NCBI GenBank assembly: GCA_902825865.1
Contig: CADECX010000019.1
Span: 1 to 51,146, forward strand
Length of the DNA: 51,146 nucleotides
Direction: 5' to 3'
Source of the DNA: an uncultured Alphaproteobacteria bacterium
GTDB lineage: Bacteria; Pseudomonadota; Alphaproteobacteria; Micropepsales; Micropepsaceae
The position numbers and the translations under genes were made by a program. How positions within the stretch are numbered: the first letter of the stretch is position 1; the number at the start of each line of letters is the position of its first letter. Of the stretch, positions 31,571 through 41,259 are shown piece after piece. Below the pieces are notes generated by a model. The model was given only the letters and a program-made list of their open reading frames with translations, was not told the DNA's origin and did no database searches.

Positions 31571-33598
31571 TCAGCCGCCCAAGGCGCCCAGCACTGTGCT
31601 TTCCGTGAGGATTTGCGGCAGGATGGTGGGCGTCTTGGCGCCTGGCGCATAGTAAAGATACAGCGGCACGCCGGAACGGCCATTCTCCTTGAGCAAGGCG
31701 GTCACTTCGGCGTTGCGGTTGGTCCAGTCGGCGACCAGGTAAACGACCTTCTTGGCAGCAAAGGCGCTCTTGACGCTGTCACGCTTCAAGACCGCGTCCT
31801 CGTTGACCAGGCAGGTGACGCACCAGGCGGCGGTGGCGTCGATAAAGACCGGTGTGTTTGCGGCGCGCAAAGTGGCGAGCTTTTCGGCGCTATAGGCTTC
31901 GCCCTTGCTGGTCTGGGCCGCGGGCGCGGCGCTGGCGCCCTGCAGCAGGCTGACGCCGTACAGGCCGGTGAGAAGAACCAGCAAGGCCGCAATCGCGCCG
32001 ATGGTGCGTCCTAAGGAGGCCCAGTTCCGTGTCACGCTCCAAAGCCAAGCACCGAGTGCCAGCGCGATCGCTGCACCCAACAGGATGGCGACGCCGCGGG
32101 GCCCGGCTTGCAGCGACAAGACCCAGGCCAGCCAGGCGGCGGCTGCATACATGGGGAAGGCCAAAAACTGCTTGAAGGTCAGCATCCAGGGGCCGGGCCT
32201 GGGAATGAAGGCCAAGGCGCGCGGCCAGATGCCGAAGATCAGGAAGGGCAGCGAAAATCCGATGCCCAGGCAGACAAACACCAGCAGGGCCGAAAGTGCT
32301 GTTTGAGAAAGCGCAAAGCCCAGTGCCGCCGCCATGAAGGGCGCGGTGCAGGGCGCGGCCACCGCCACCGCCAGCACGCCGGTAAAGAACGCCCCCGGCA
32401 AGCCGCTGCGGCCGGCCAGCCCCCCGCCCGCCGTGATCGAGCCGACTTCAAACAGGCCGGAAAGATTGAGCGCCACCGCGAAGACCAGCAGCGCGAAGCC
32501 GGCCACCGCGATGGGCGATTGCAGTTGGAAGCCCCAGCCGATGCTCTCGCCGCCGGCTTGCAGCAGCACAATCGCCAAACCCAGCGCCGCGAAAGACAGG
32601 ATAGCCCCCGCCGCATAGGCAAAGCTCTCGTTGCGGCCCTGATCGCCATGCCCCACCAGCGACAGGGCTTTCATCGCCAGGATCGGCAACACGCACGGCA
32701 TCACATTCAGGATCAATCCGCCGATCAGGGCGAACAGCATTGCCAGCGCTAAAGTAAGCTCGCCGCTGGCCGCGGCGGCGGCCGCAAATTGCGCCGCGGG
32801 CACCGGCCCGGCGGCGGCATTCACTTCCAGCGCCTGAATGGAGCCGTCTGTCGAGGTCAGCACCAGCAAGCCCTCCAGCAAGCCGCTGACCTTGTTGCCT
32901 TGTGTCAGGCGCAGCACCAGGCCATCCTTGGCATAGCCGATCAGTTGCGGCGCGGCATTCTTGATCAGTCCGGCGCGGCCGGGAAAGAAATCCGCGCTCT
33001 TGGGGTGCGCCGCCGCCAGCGACGGTGCGGCCACGTACAAATCAAGATTTTGACCCAACGCATATGTCATCTTCCAAGGCGAGGCCACCGGCAGCAGCGC
33101 CCGCGCCGCCGCGAAATCCTTGGCCACCGCAGGATCGGCTTCCTGCTTGCCCACCGGCAGAGTCAAAGTGAGCGTGGCGTCTTCCGGTACGCAAATATTT
33201 TCGCAGACCAGCCAGCTGACCGCCGCCTTGATGGTGGCCGTGCCGCTGGCATCGGCGGGCGCGGTCAGCTTGATCAGAAACCAGGGCGTGCCTTCATAGC
33301 CATAATCCATCAGCGGCCCGACCGGCAGGCGCTTGGGACGCGGCCATTGAATGGCGTCGGCCTTCCAGCCCGGCGGCAAGGTCCACACGATCTCGGTCGG
33401 CGCACCGGCATCGCCGGGATTCTTCCAATAGGTGTGCCAGTGCTCGGCGATCTTTTCTTCCAGCGCCACGGTGATCGTGCCGCCCGGCGCAACCGCCTTG
33501 TCCTCGGCCACCAGCCTCGCGTGAACCTTCAGCCCTTCCTGCGCAAAGGCGGGAACGGCAGCCAGCAGCAAGGCCAGGAAAATGAGAATGCGCTTCAT
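31571..33598 (-). CDS. DsbD/ScsB-type protein-disulfide reductase
   Basis: A 675-residue inner-membrane protein that carries reducing power to the periplasm. The signal is MKRILIFLALLLAAVPAFAQ. An N-terminal immunoglobulin-like domain has EHWHTYWKNPGDAG and VCENICVPEDATLTL. The eight-helix core has the paired redox Cys in MPCVLPILAMKAL and APCTAPFMAAALG. The C-terminal thioredoxin domain has AAWCVTCLVNEDAVL. The DsbC-like head is closer to ScsB than to E. coli DsbD. Partners could include periplasmic thiol proteins or cytochrome c maturation. Confidence 0.9.
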   Translation of the reverse strand: MKRILIFLALLLAAVPAFAQEGLKVHARLVAEDKAVAPGGTITVALEEKIAEHWHTYWKNPGDAGAPTEIVWTLPPGWKADAIQWPRPKRLPVGPLMDYGYEGTPWFLIKLTAPADASGTATIKAAVSWLVCENICVPEDATLTLTLPVGKQEADPAVAKDFAAARALLPVASPWKMTYALGQNLDLYVAAPSLAAAHPKSADFFPGRAGLIKNAAPQLIGYAKDGLVLRLTQGNKVSGLLEGLLVLTSTDGSIQALEVNAAAGPVPAAQFAAAAAASGELTLALAMLFALIGGLILNVMPCVLPILAMKALSLVGHGDQGRNESFAYAAGAILSFAALGLAIVLLQAGGESIGWGFQLQSPIAVAGFALLVFAVALNLSGLFEVGSITAGGGLAGRSGLPGAFFTGVLAVAVAAPCTAPFMAAALGFALSQTALSALLVFVCLGIGFSLPFLIFGIWPRALAFIPRPGPWMLTFKQFLAFPMYAAAAWLAWVLSLQAGPRGVAILLGAAIALALGAWLWSVTRNWASLGRTIGAIAALLVLLTGLYGVSLLQGASAAPAAQTSKGEAYSAEKLATLRAANTPVFIDATAAWCVTCLVNEDAVLKRDSVKSAFAAKKVVYLVADWTNRNAEVTALLKENGRSGVPLYLYYAPGAKTPTILPQILTESTVLGALGG

Positions 33599-33663
33599 GC
33601 CACTGCCCTATATCGCGATACCATGCTATTCGCCAGTAATGGCGGGCGGTTACCGCCAATTGT

Positions 33664-33745
33664 ACCTCCCCCGGCGTGCGCCAGCACGCCTAATAGGGGG
33701 AGGTGGCCGTAGCTGGGCCTCGGCCCAGCGAAGGCCGGAGGGGAA
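33664..33745 (+). repeat. intergenic hairpin-cluster repeat, copy 1
   Basis: Hairpin one has outer arms ACCTCCCCC and GGGGGAGGT and inner arms GGCGTGC and GCACGCC (33664-33704). Hairpin two is GCTGGGCC with GGCCCAGC (33712-33729), extended by GGCC pairs. The end reads GAAGGCCGGAGGGGAA and supplies the Shine-Dalgarno of rsmD. It resembles 49623-49777 read on the other strand. Confidence 0.6.
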
Positions 33746-33748
33746 AAA

Positions 33749-34315
33749 GTGCGGATAACAGGCGGAAAACTGGGCGGACGGCGGTTGGTCGCACCCGACG
33801 ATGCCCTGGTGCGCCCCACCAGCGACCGCACCCGCCAGGCGATTTTCAACATGCTGCGGCACAAGGATTTCGGCATCGGTTTTGATCTGGAAGGTGCGGC
33901 GGTGCTGGACCTGTTCGCCGGAACCGGCGCGCTTGGGATCGAAGCGATCAGCCAGGGCGCGCGCTGGTGCCTGTTGGTGGATGACAGCGCCGATTCCAGA
34001 GCCCTGCAGCGCGAGAATGTCGAGGCGTTGGGCCTGACCGGCGCGACGCGCATCTGGCGGCGCGACGCATGCGATCTTGGTCCCATCGGACCATCGGCAG
34101 GCGGGCCTTTCAATTTGGTGTTTCTCGACCCGCCTTATCGCAAGGAGATGATCCCCAAAGCGCTGAAAAGTTTGCAGGACGGCGGCTGGCTGGCGGACAA
34201 GGCGCTGCTGGTGGTGGAAAGCGATGCGGGCGAAGAGATCGATCTCGCCGGTTTCACCCTGTTGGACGAACGCGACTATGGCGAAACGCGGCTGCGGTTT
34301 TTAACGCAGGCCTGA
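33749..34315 (+). CDS. rsmD: 16S rRNA (guanine966-N2)-methyltransferase
   Basis: The 188-residue SAM-dependent enzyme that methylates G966 of 16S rRNA. It has MRITGGKLGGRRL at the start, RPTSDRTRQAIFNML, the SAM motif VLDLFAGTGALGIEA and the catalytic FLDPPYR. The start is GTG 33749 with GGAGGGGA a few bases upstream, provided by the end of a repeat element. It is convergent with the small gene after mutL (two-base gap). Confidence 0.95.
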   Translation: MRITGGKLGGRRLVAPDDALVRPTSDRTRQAIFNMLRHKDFGIGFDLEGAAVLDLFAGTGALGIEAISQGARWCLLVDDSADSRALQRENVEALGLTGATRIWRRDACDLGPIGPSAGGPFNLVFLDPPYRKEMIPKALKSLQDGGWLADKALLVVESDAGEEIDLAGFTLLDERDYGETRLRFLTQA

Positions 34316-34317
34316 GC

Positions 34318-34584
34318 CTAGTGTTTCATCACGCGAAGAAGCAGCGGAAGAATAATTCCAAACAATGCGCCCGCAGAGATCGCGTATCCGATCCGTCCTT
34401 TCCAGGGCAGCCAGAAGTAGCCGCCCATGAAAAACAGGGCATAGCCCAAAAGTACAACGGCAAACCATTCATCCCAAATTCTCAGGATGAAAATCGTCGA
34501 CAGACCGGCAATCGCAACAGCCAAAAAAACCGACCGCCAAATTTCACTATTGGTTATTTGGCTCTCGTCCGGCTTCAATTTCAC
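34318..34584 (-). CDS. small membrane protein after mutL
   Basis: An 88-residue product starting at GTG 34584, whose GTGA overlaps the mutL stop. It has three hydrophobic segments ([52 protein letters not shown]). No family is recognised. Its overlap with mutL suggests translational coupling only; a link to mismatch repair is not implied. A frame reaching 34653 would overlap mutL by about 70 bases and is less likely. Confidence 0.6.
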   Translation of the reverse strand: MKLKPDESQITNSEIWRSVFLAVAIAGLSTIFILRIWDEWFAVVLLGYALFFMGGYFWLPWKGRIGYAISAGALFGIILPLLLRVMKH

Positions 34585-36377
34585 CGCCGCCCGAAAAGCT
34601 TCTCGATATCCGCCAACTTGAGCTCGACATGGGTCGGGCGGCCATGATTGCACTGGCCGCTATGCGGCGTGGCTTCCATTTCGCGCAGCAGGGCGTTCAT
34701 CTCATCGGCATTCAGCCGCCGCCCGGCCCGCACGCTCATATGACAGGCCAGAGTGCCGGAGACTTCTTCCAGCCGCTCCTTGAGCGACAAGGCATTGCCG
34801 GTTTCGGCAATCTCATCCGCCAGGTCGCGCATCAGGCCCTTAACATCCAGCTTGCCCAGCATGGCGGGGACTTCGCGGATCACCAGCGCATCGCGGCCGA
34901 ATTCCTCGATCACCAGCCCCAGTTCCGCCAGTTCGCCGGCGCGGGCCGCCACGCGCGCGACTTCCGATGGATCCATCTCCACCACTTCGGGGATCAGCAG
35001 CGGCTGGCGCGCGATGCCGCCCTCGGCCAGCGCCTTTTTCATCCGCTCATAGACCAGCCGCTCATGCGCGGCGTGCTGATCCACGATCACGATGCCGTCG
35101 GCGGTCTGGGCCACGACATAGGTTTCGTGCAATTGGGCGCGCGCCACGCCCAGCGGCATATCCGGAACTGGTACGGCATGAAGCGGGGCTTCTTCCACCC
35201 GTGCCGACATGGCGGTGCGGAAGATTTCCGGCGCGGCTTCCGCCAAGGCAGCGAACTGCCGGGGCGATTGCCAATTCATACTGGGCGCCTGGCGCTGGAA
35301 CGCCGCCCCACTTCTAAATGAATCAAGCGCGGCCCCCGCCACCGTGGTCGAAGCGCGGTGTCCGCTGTCCGACAGCGCATGTTTCAAGGCGCCTACGATC
35401 AAGCCGCGCACCAGCCCGGCATCGCGGAAACGCACTTCGGTCTTGGCGGGATGGACATTGACGTCCACGAAACTGGGATCGCAATCGACAAACAGCGCCA
35501 GCGCCGGATGGCGGTCGCGCGCCAGGAAGTCGGCATAGGCGCCGCGCACCGCCCCCACCAGCAGCTTGTCGCGCACCGGACGGCCATTGACGAACAAAAA
35601 CTGCATGGCGGCATTGGCGCGGTTGTAGGTGGGAAGTCCGGCATAGCCGGAGAGAGAGACGCCTTCGCGATTGGCCTCGACCCGCACGGCATTGTCGCCA
35701 AAATCGCGGCCCATGATCTTGGCCAGGCGCGGCAGCCGCCCATCCATCATGTCCGGTTCGCTGGGCAGGTCCAGCGTCTTGCGCCCGTCCAAATTCAACG
35801 TGAAACCGATGTCGGGCCGCGCCATCGCCAGCCGCTTGACCATGTCGGTGATCGCCAGATCTTCCGAGCGGGTGGATTTGAGGAATTTCAGCCGCGCCGG
35901 GGTGGCGTAGAACAGTTCGCGCACTTCTGCGCGGGTGCCGTGCTGGCCGCCAGCGCGGAACGCGGCGGGGCGCGGACCTTCGATCTTGCCGCCATCCACC
36001 TTGATCTCAGACGCCTCGCCTTTGCTGGTGCGGCTGGCCAAAGTCAGCCGCGCCACCGCGCCGATCGACGGCAAAGCCTCGCCGCGAAAGCCCATGGTGA
36101 CAATATGGGAGAGATCGTCCTCGTTACCTGACACCGGCAATTTGGAGGTGGCGTGGCGCTCGATCGCCAGCCGCAAATCCTCGGCCGACATGCCGCTGCC
36201 GTCATCTTCCACCAGCAAAAGATCGGCGCCGCCATTGGTGGCGGCGATGTCGATGCGGGTGGCGCCCGCATCCATCGCATTCTCCACCAGTTCCTTGATC
36301 GCGGCGGCGGGCCGTTCCACCACCTCGCCTGCGGCGATGCGGTTGACGGTGCCTTCGGAGAGCCGCCGGATGGCCAT
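34581..36377 (-). CDS. mutL: DNA mismatch repair protein MutL
   Basis: A 598-residue GHKL ATPase that links MutS to strand incision. The N-terminal motifs are [20 protein letters not shown] and [11 protein letters not shown]. The C-terminal half keeps the endonuclease set: [22 protein letters not shown] and [11 protein letters not shown]. It therefore nicks DNA itself, as expected in bacteria without MutH. The ATG overlaps the pgi stop (TAATG), so it is translated from the same messenger. Confidence 0.96.
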   Translation of the reverse strand: MAIRRLSEGTVNRIAAGEVVERPAAAIKELVENAMDAGATRIDIAATNGGADLLLVEDDGSGMSAEDLRLAIERHATSKLPVSGNEDDLSHIVTMGFRGEALPSIGAVARLTLASRTSKGEASEIKVDGGKIEGPRPAAFRAGGQHGTRAEVRELFYATPARLKFLKSTRSEDLAITDMVKRLAMARPDIGFTLNLDGRKTLDLPSEPDMMDGRLPRLAKIMGRDFGDNAVRVEANREGVSLSGYAGLPTYNRANAAMQFLFVNGRPVRDKLLVGAVRGAYADFLARDRHPALALFVDCDPSFVDVNVHPAKTEVRFRDAGLVRGLIVGALKHALSDSGHRASTTVAGAALDSFRSGAAFQRQAPSMNWQSPRQFAALAEAAPEIFRTAMSARVEEAPLHAVPVPDMPLGVARAQLHETYVVAQTADGIVIVDQHAAHERLVYERMKKALAEGGIARQPLLIPEVVEMDPSEVARVAARAGELAELGLVIEEFGRDALVIREVPAMLGKLDVKGLMRDLADEIAETGNALSLKERLEEVSGTLACHMSVRAGRRLNADEMNALLREMEATPHSGQCNHGRPTHVELKLADIEKLFGRR

Positions 36378-37648
36378 TACTTCTGCGCCAAATACTGCCG
36401 CGCCAGGATTTTGGCTTCTTCCACACCAGGCTGATCGAACGGATCGACGCCCATCAACCGGCCCATAATGATCGTCTCCAGCATGAAGTGCATCATCAGC
36501 CCGCCCATGTGGAATTCATCGACCTTCTCGAGATGAATCTGGCGCACCGGGCGGCCGTTCTTGAACAGGGTCTGGGCGGTGCCGCGGGCTTCGGCATCCA
36601 CCAGATCGCCCATTTTTTTCCCGGCAAGATATTTAAGCCCCAGCGCATTGGCGCGCGATTTGGGCGCGGTGAGGCCTTTGCCTTTGGTATCCACGGTCAT
36701 CAGGGTGAACAGAGAAGTGCTGGGGCCATCGCGGAACATCTGCAACTGGCTGTGCTGATCCACCGGACCCAGCACCGACACCGGCGTGGAGCCCTGCCCG
36801 TCCTTGCCCAGGCTTTCGGCCCAAAGCTGCCGCCACCAGCCGCCGAACACCGACAGATCATCGGCATAGGGCCACAACACCGTGGTCGCCAGTTTGTTTT
36901 GCTGGCTCAGCGCATAATGCAAGGCCGCGCCGCTGGCAGCGGGCGCATCGGCCGGCGATCCGGCGCTCAGCACTTGATCCAAAGCCGCTTGCGCGCCCGC
37001 GCGCAGCTGCTTGAAATTCAGGCCCATCGCCAGGCCCGGCAGAGCCCCCACCATGGTGAGAACCGAATAGCGCCCGCCCACACCCAGCGGATGATCCAGC
37101 CTCACCGCGCCGATACTGTCGGCGAAATCCGCCAAGGCGCTCTGATGCGGTTCGGTGATGATGGTGAAATGCTTCTTGAGCGATTTGACGCCGAGCTTTT
37201 CCAGCGCATCCGCCGCCGTCAGCACCTGCATCAGGGTTTCGGCGGTGCCGCCGGATTTGGAGATGGCGATGAAGTGGGTTTTCTTGAGGTCGAAGCGCTT
37301 GAGTGCCTTCGCCCAGCTGAAGGGATCGGGATTGTCGTGAAATTCGACAAAGGGCTTGGTGACCTTGCGCAGCGCGGTGAGCGCCTGCCCGCCCAGGCTG
37401 GAACCGCCGATGCCCAGCACCGCGATGGTGGCAAAGCCTTTCAGCGCCGCAGCCTGCTTGGCCGCCGCGCGCAGATCGTCGGTCCGGGTCGGTATGCCGA
37501 GCAGCTCCAGGCCCTTGCCGGCATGCTGCTGGCGCAGCCAGTCCAGCGCGGCGGCGCTTTTGGCCAGGGCCTGGTCGTAAGCGGCGCGCGGCGGCGCGCC
37601 TTTGCCGGAAAGGGCGAGATCGAGATTGACGCTGAAGGGCTGGGGCAT
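36377..37648 (-). CDS. pgi: glucose-6-phosphate isomerase
   Basis: A 423-residue cytoplasmic enzyme converting glucose-6-phosphate and fructose-6-phosphate. Motifs are [54 protein letters not shown] and [17 protein letters not shown] near the C terminus. It is shorter than the 550-residue E. coli form, as in several alphaproteobacteria. Two large palindromes lie between it and the upstream M16 gene, so it may have its own promoter or be set apart by those structures. Confidence 0.93.
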   Translation of the reverse strand: MPQPFSVNLDLALSGKGAPPRAAYDQALAKSAAALDWLRQQHAGKGLELLGIPTRTDDLRAAAKQAAALKGFATIAVLGIGGSSLGGQALTALRKVTKPFVEFHDNPDPFSWAKALKRFDLKKTHFIAISKSGGTAETLMQVLTAADALEKLGVKSLKKHFTIITEPHQSALADFADSIGAVRLDHPLGVGGRYSVLTMVGALPGLAMGLNFKQLRAGAQAALDQVLSAGSPADAPAASGAALHYALSQQNKLATTVLWPYADDLSVFGGWWRQLWAESLGKDGQGSTPVSVLGPVDQHSQLQMFRDGPSTSLFTLMTVDTKGKGLTAPKSRANALGLKYLAGKKMGDLVDAEARGTAQTLFKNGRPVRQIHLEKVDEFHMGGLMMHFMLETIIMGRLMGVDPFDQPGVEEAKILARQYLAQK

Positions 37649-37712
37649 GGCTTCACTCTAGCAGAGGGGTTGCACATCCCGCCGCGAAAGGCGCCCTGAT
37701 ATCAACAGACTT

Positions 37713-37787
37713 CTGGTGTCCAGATTTCGAAATTTGCACGATCCTGATATCGGGCTCCGGGCAAATTTCGAAATCTAAGGACACCAG
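37713..37787. repeat. twin palindrome A
   Basis: Arms 37713-37737 and 37761-37787 pair over 25 bases with one two-base bulge (AA) in the second arm, around a 23-base loop (37738-37760). The arm holds TTCGAA and the loop holds GATATC. It lies 64 bases upstream of the pgi start. See twin B. Confidence 0.85.
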
Positions 37788-37800
37788 CAACTTATTGATT

Positions 37801-37875
37801 CTAGTGTCGTTTGGTTTCGAAGTTCGCTTCGGAACGGATATCAGTCGTTTGCGAACTTCGAAACCACGACACTAG
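37801..37875. repeat. twin palindrome B, inverted relative to A
   Basis: Arms 37801-37827 and 37851-37875 pair over 25 bases with a two-base bulge (TT, in the first arm) around a 23-base loop. Read on the minus strand it has the same bulge place, TTCGAA in the arm and GATATC at the same loop offset as twin A. Six arm positions differ from A and all six are compensated. The second arm contains the stop codon of the M16 gene. Confidence 0.85.
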
Positions 37876-39335
37876 GGCTTCTTGACGGCTTGGGGGGCGG
37901 GGCCCGCCAGCGGCTTATCGGCCGCATTTGGCGCTTCTGTGACGCTCCCGGGCTGAGTCGCCGGCGGCTGGCCGGGCGGAGCAGGCGCAGGCAGGACCGG
38001 CGGGCGCGGCACCTGGGGGCTGCGTCCGTCCGCCGGGCTGCCACCGATCACCACGGTGAGGCGCGCGGGATCGAACAGCCGCTGCGCCACCCGCTTCACA
38101 TCCGCCAACGTCACCGCCTGGATCAGGGAATTGCGCCTTGTGACATAGCCGATATCCAGATTCTGGCGCAGGAAAGCGCCCAATTGCGCCGCCGTGCCGC
38201 TGTTGGACGCGAAAGCCAGGGGGAAGCTCCCGGTCAGATAGGTCTTGGCGTCATCCAATTCCTGCTGGGTGGGACCGTTCTTGGCGAAATTCGCCAGCGT
38301 ATCCTTCACCACCTGCACCGTCTGGCGGATGGCATTGGCGCGGGTCGCCACCGAACCCTGCATCACCGCCGCCTTGCTGTAAGCGGTGAGCGAAGTGGAA
38401 ATGCCGTAGGTCAGCCCGCGCTTGACCCGTATCTCTTCCATCAGGCGCGAAGAGAAATCCCCGCCGCCCAGAATATAATTGGCGACATAGCCGGGAATGA
38501 AATCCGGATCATGACGCATGATGCCCGGCAGGCCGAAAATCGCGGTGGGCTGCGGTACCGGCAGCGGGATCACATGCACGCCGGGCCTGCCCAAGCGTCC
38601 GACATTGGGCAGAGCGGGCGGATCGACGTTGGAAACGGGCAGGAACGTGCTGCCCAGCAACTTGGCCAAAACCGGCGCGGTGATGTCGCCCGCCACCGCC
38701 ACTTTCAAGCCGCTGGTCACCCAATGCCTGCGGGCGAAGTCTTTCATATCGGCGGCCGTGACCGAGGATATGCTGCCGATCTCGCCATTGACGGGATGGG
38801 CATAGGCGTGATCGCCGAAAAAGCTGCGGGCAAAGGCGCGGGCGGCGACGCGCGGCGGCTCGGCCTGGTCCTGTTGCAGCGACTGGATGATCTGGGCGCG
38901 CACTTTTTGCAACGCATCACTGTCGAAGCGCGGCCGGGTCAGCGCCAATTGCAACAGGCGCATCGCTTCGGGCGCGTGTTCCTTCAAGGTGGAAATGGAA
39001 ATCACCAGATAATCGCGCTCGGCCCGGGCGCTGAAGGAAATGGCGCGATTGGCCAGGGCCTCGTGGAAGGCCTTGGAGTCCATCTGGCCGGCGCCTTCAT
39101 CCAGCATGGAAGCGGCGAAGGAGGCTAGCCCCGCCTTGCCCGCCGGATCATAGGCCGAGCCCGCCGGCAGCGAGATATTGAAGGCGATGATGGGAACGGT
39201 GTGGTCCTCGGCGAACCAGACTTGGGCTTTCTTGCCCAGATCGATGTTGCGGACTTCGGCAGCCGACAGCGGCGCGGCGGCCAGTAAAGTCAGCGCCAAA
39301 ATCGTCAGAGCAAGGGCGGCGAAAAGCTGTTTCAC
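37872..39335 (-). CDS. M16 peptidase-family protein, non-catalytic partner
   Basis: A 487-residue exported protein starting at GTG 39335 (GGGAGG upstream; the GTGA overlaps the previous stop). The signal is KQLFAALALTILALTLLAAA. It has the M16 fold (NISLPAGSAYDPAGKAGLAS and RSFFGDHAYAHPVNGEIGSI) but where HxxEH should be it reads SFAASMLDEGAG, so zinc binding is lost. It pairs with the active subunit just upstream, as in two-subunit M16 proteases. The Pro-rich tail ends KKP, with its stop inside twin palindrome B. Confidence 0.88.
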   Translation of the reverse strand: MKQLFAALALTILALTLLAAAPLSAAEVRNIDLGKKAQVWFAEDHTVPIIAFNISLPAGSAYDPAGKAGLASFAASMLDEGAGQMDSKAFHEALANRAISFSARAERDYLVISISTLKEHAPEAMRLLQLALTRPRFDSDALQKVRAQIIQSLQQDQAEPPRVAARAFARSFFGDHAYAHPVNGEIGSISSVTAADMKDFARRHWVTSGLKVAVAGDITAPVLAKLLGSTFLPVSNVDPPALPNVGRLGRPGVHVIPLPVPQPTAIFGLPGIMRHDPDFIPGYVANYILGGGDFSSRLMEEIRVKRGLTYGISTSLTAYSKAAVMQGSVATRANAIRQTVQVVKDTLANFAKNGPTQQELDDAKTYLTGSFPLAFASNSGTAAQLGAFLRQNLDIGYVTRRNSLIQAVTLADVKRVAQRLFDPARLTVVIGGSPADGRSPQVPRPPVLPAPAPPGQPPATQPGSVTEAPNAADKPLAGPAPQAVKKP

Positions 39336-40726
39336 TTTTTGCCTCCCGGAATGAGATAGGCGCTGACCGCTTCCCGGCGCGACAAGGATTGCGCCGCCTT
39401 GCGCACGCTTTCCGCGCTCACCGCGCGGATGCGGGCGGGCCATTCATTCACATCGTCCACCGTCAATCCGATGGTCAGGGCCTGGCCGTAAGCCATGGCC
39501 AGCGCGAACTGGCTGTCGCGGCGATAGGAGACGCTGGCAATCAGCTGAGTCTTGGCGCGGGAAATATCCGCATCGCGCGGCAGGGCCAAGGTGTTGACGC
39601 CGAGAATCTGGTCGACAGCCTTTTCCAGCGCTTGGAGCGTGACGCCGGGCCGCGGCACCGCATAGACCGCGAATTCTCCGGCGTCGCGGTTATAGCCGTC
39701 GTAACTGGCGCCGGCATCGGTGGCCAATTTCTTCTGCTCCACCAGCACGCGATACAGCAGGGACGTCGTGTCCCCGCCCAGCAGCTGGGCATAGGTTTCC
39801 AGCCCTTCGGCCTGGCCGGGCCGCCCCTGCGCGTATGAGGGCACGCGATAGATGCGGTGAAACAGCGGCACCCGCGCATCGGCGCGGGTGATGCTCATGC
39901 GGGTTTCGGACAGACGCGGCGGCTCGGTGGATTCGGAACGCGGCTGCAGTTCGCGGGCCGGAACCTTGCCATACGCCTCCTGCGCCATCTTGCGCACTTC
40001 GTCCGGCGTCACATCGCCCGCGATCACCAGAATGGCGTTGTTGGGCGCATAATGACTGTTATAAAAATCCTGGGCGGAAATGCGGTCGATGCGGCGCAGT
40101 TCTTCCGCCCAGCCGATAACGGGGCGGCCATAGGGATGGGAAAGATGCAGCGCGGCGCGCATCTGTTCGCCCATCAAGGATTGCGGATCATTGTCGACCC
40201 GCATGCGGCGCTCTTCCAGCACCACATCGCGTTCCGGCGCGACCGTGGCGTCGGAAAGAACCAGATTGGCCAGGCGGTCGGCTTCCAGCCGCATCATCAG
40301 CGGCAGCCGGTCCTTGGCGATCTGTTCGTAAAAAGCGGTGTAATCGTGATTGGTGAAGGCGTTGGTCTCGCCGCCATTCTTAGAGACGGTCTGGGTGAAC
40401 TGATCGCCGGGCACCGTCTTGGTGCCGCGGAACATCATATGTTCGAAGAAATGCGCCAGGCCCGAAATGCCGGGCGGATCGTCGACCGCGCCGACGCGGA
40501 ACCACAGCATCTGGGTGACGACCGGCGCGCGGTGATCGGGGATCACCAGCACCTGCATGCCGTTCTGAAGCGCGAATTGAAACGTATTGTTGCCGGTCTG
40601 GCGCGCATTGGCGGGCGCCGGCTGGGAAAGTTTGGCGCGGTTGTCGGAAAGCTGGGCCCCGGCAGGCAGCGCCAGGCACAGCGCCGCCGTTACCGCGCCG
40701 ACGAGAACGAGTCTAGAACCAGTCAA
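39332..40726 (-). CDS. M16 zinc peptidase, catalytic subunit
   Basis: A periplasmic or membrane-bound protease of about 464 residues. The zinc motif is GLAHFFEHMMFRGTK (HFFEH), with ENAFTNHDYTAF-like text (GGETNAFTNHDYTAFYEQ) and RMRVDNDPQSLMGEQM downstream. No ATG suits. TTG 40726, inside the last codons of bamF and just before RLVLVGAVTAALCLALPAGA, is my best start; frames from 40900 contain bamF sequence read in the wrong frame. The exact start is uncertain. Confidence 0.85.
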   Translation of the reverse strand: MTGSRLVLVGAVTAALCLALPAGAQLSDNRAKLSQPAPANARQTGNNTFQFALQNGMQVLVIPDHRAPVVTQMLWFRVGAVDDPPGISGLAHFFEHMMFRGTKTVPGDQFTQTVSKNGGETNAFTNHDYTAFYEQIAKDRLPLMMRLEADRLANLVLSDATVAPERDVVLEERRMRVDNDPQSLMGEQMRAALHLSHPYGRPVIGWAEELRRIDRISAQDFYNSHYAPNNAILVIAGDVTPDEVRKMAQEAYGKVPARELQPRSESTEPPRLSETRMSITRADARVPLFHRIYRVPSYAQGRPGQAEGLETYAQLLGGDTTSLLYRVLVEQKKLATDAGASYDGYNRDAGEFAVYAVPRPGVTLQALEKAVDQILGVNTLALPRDADISRAKTQLIASVSYRRDSQFALAMAYGQALTIGLTVDDVNEWPARIRAVSAESVRKAAQSLSRREAVSAYLIPGGKK

Positions 40727-41258
40727 ACCAGCCGCCGCTCTTTGCTCGTCTCTTCTTGGCGGCGGCCGCCGCAGCAGCCGTTCTGGTGCCCTTGGCCACC
40801 TCGGCATCGGCATTGATCGGCGAACCGGTGTCGCGCGTAGCGGAGGTGTTGAGGATGCGGTCGGTGAAACTGCGATCGGCGTTCTGCACCGCGCGCGCAT
40901 CGGCGTTCAGCCGGGCGCGGATATTGGCATCACTGTTCTGCGCCTTGGCATTGGCCAGGAACATGCGCTCGCCCATGGTGTAGGTACCCGGCAAGCCGCT
41001 GGCGATGGCCTGGACATCGGTGTTGCTGAACAGCGCCAGCTCCGCAGTGGTGGAAGGATCGCGGGTGTTGGACGGCGGCGCGCCCGGGGTGGGCGGGCGC
41101 AGATTGAAGTCCGGCGGAATGACCAGCGGCGCCTTGGTGGTGACGGCGAACTCGTCGGGCGACTTTTTCTGCAGGCCCGCGGCCCGGCGTACGGTGTCGC
41201 ATCCGCTCAACGCGCTGGCGCAGAGGCACAAGGCCAGGGCGGTACGCAAACTCTTCAT
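40713..41258 (-). CDS. bamF: BamF / DUF3035 lipoprotein
   Basis: A 181-residue outer-membrane lipoprotein. The signal ends in the lipobox LSGC (MKSLRTALALCLCASALSGC). The conserved block KKSPDEFAVTTKAPLVIPPD then FNLRPPTPG defines DUF3035, known as the BamF component of the outer-membrane assembly machine in Caulobacter. The tail is Ala/Lys-rich and ends GGWFDWF. ATG 41258 (AGGT upstream) is preferred to ATG 41270. It starts one base after the lspA stop. Confidence 0.85.
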   Translation of the reverse strand: MKSLRTALALCLCASALSGCDTVRRAAGLQKKSPDEFAVTTKAPLVIPPDFNLRPPTPGAPPSNTRDPSTTAELALFSNTDVQAIASGLPGTYTMGERMFLANAKAQNSDANIRARLNADARAVQNADRSFTDRILNTSATRDTGSPINADAEVAKGTRTAAAAAAAKKRRAKSGGWFDWF

Positions 41259-41259
41259 C

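Noticed and set aside
40726..40900. N-terminal extension of the catalytic M16 gene (Pro/Arg-rich)
   Set aside because: It is the bamF coding sequence read in another frame; the signal peptide begins only after 40726.
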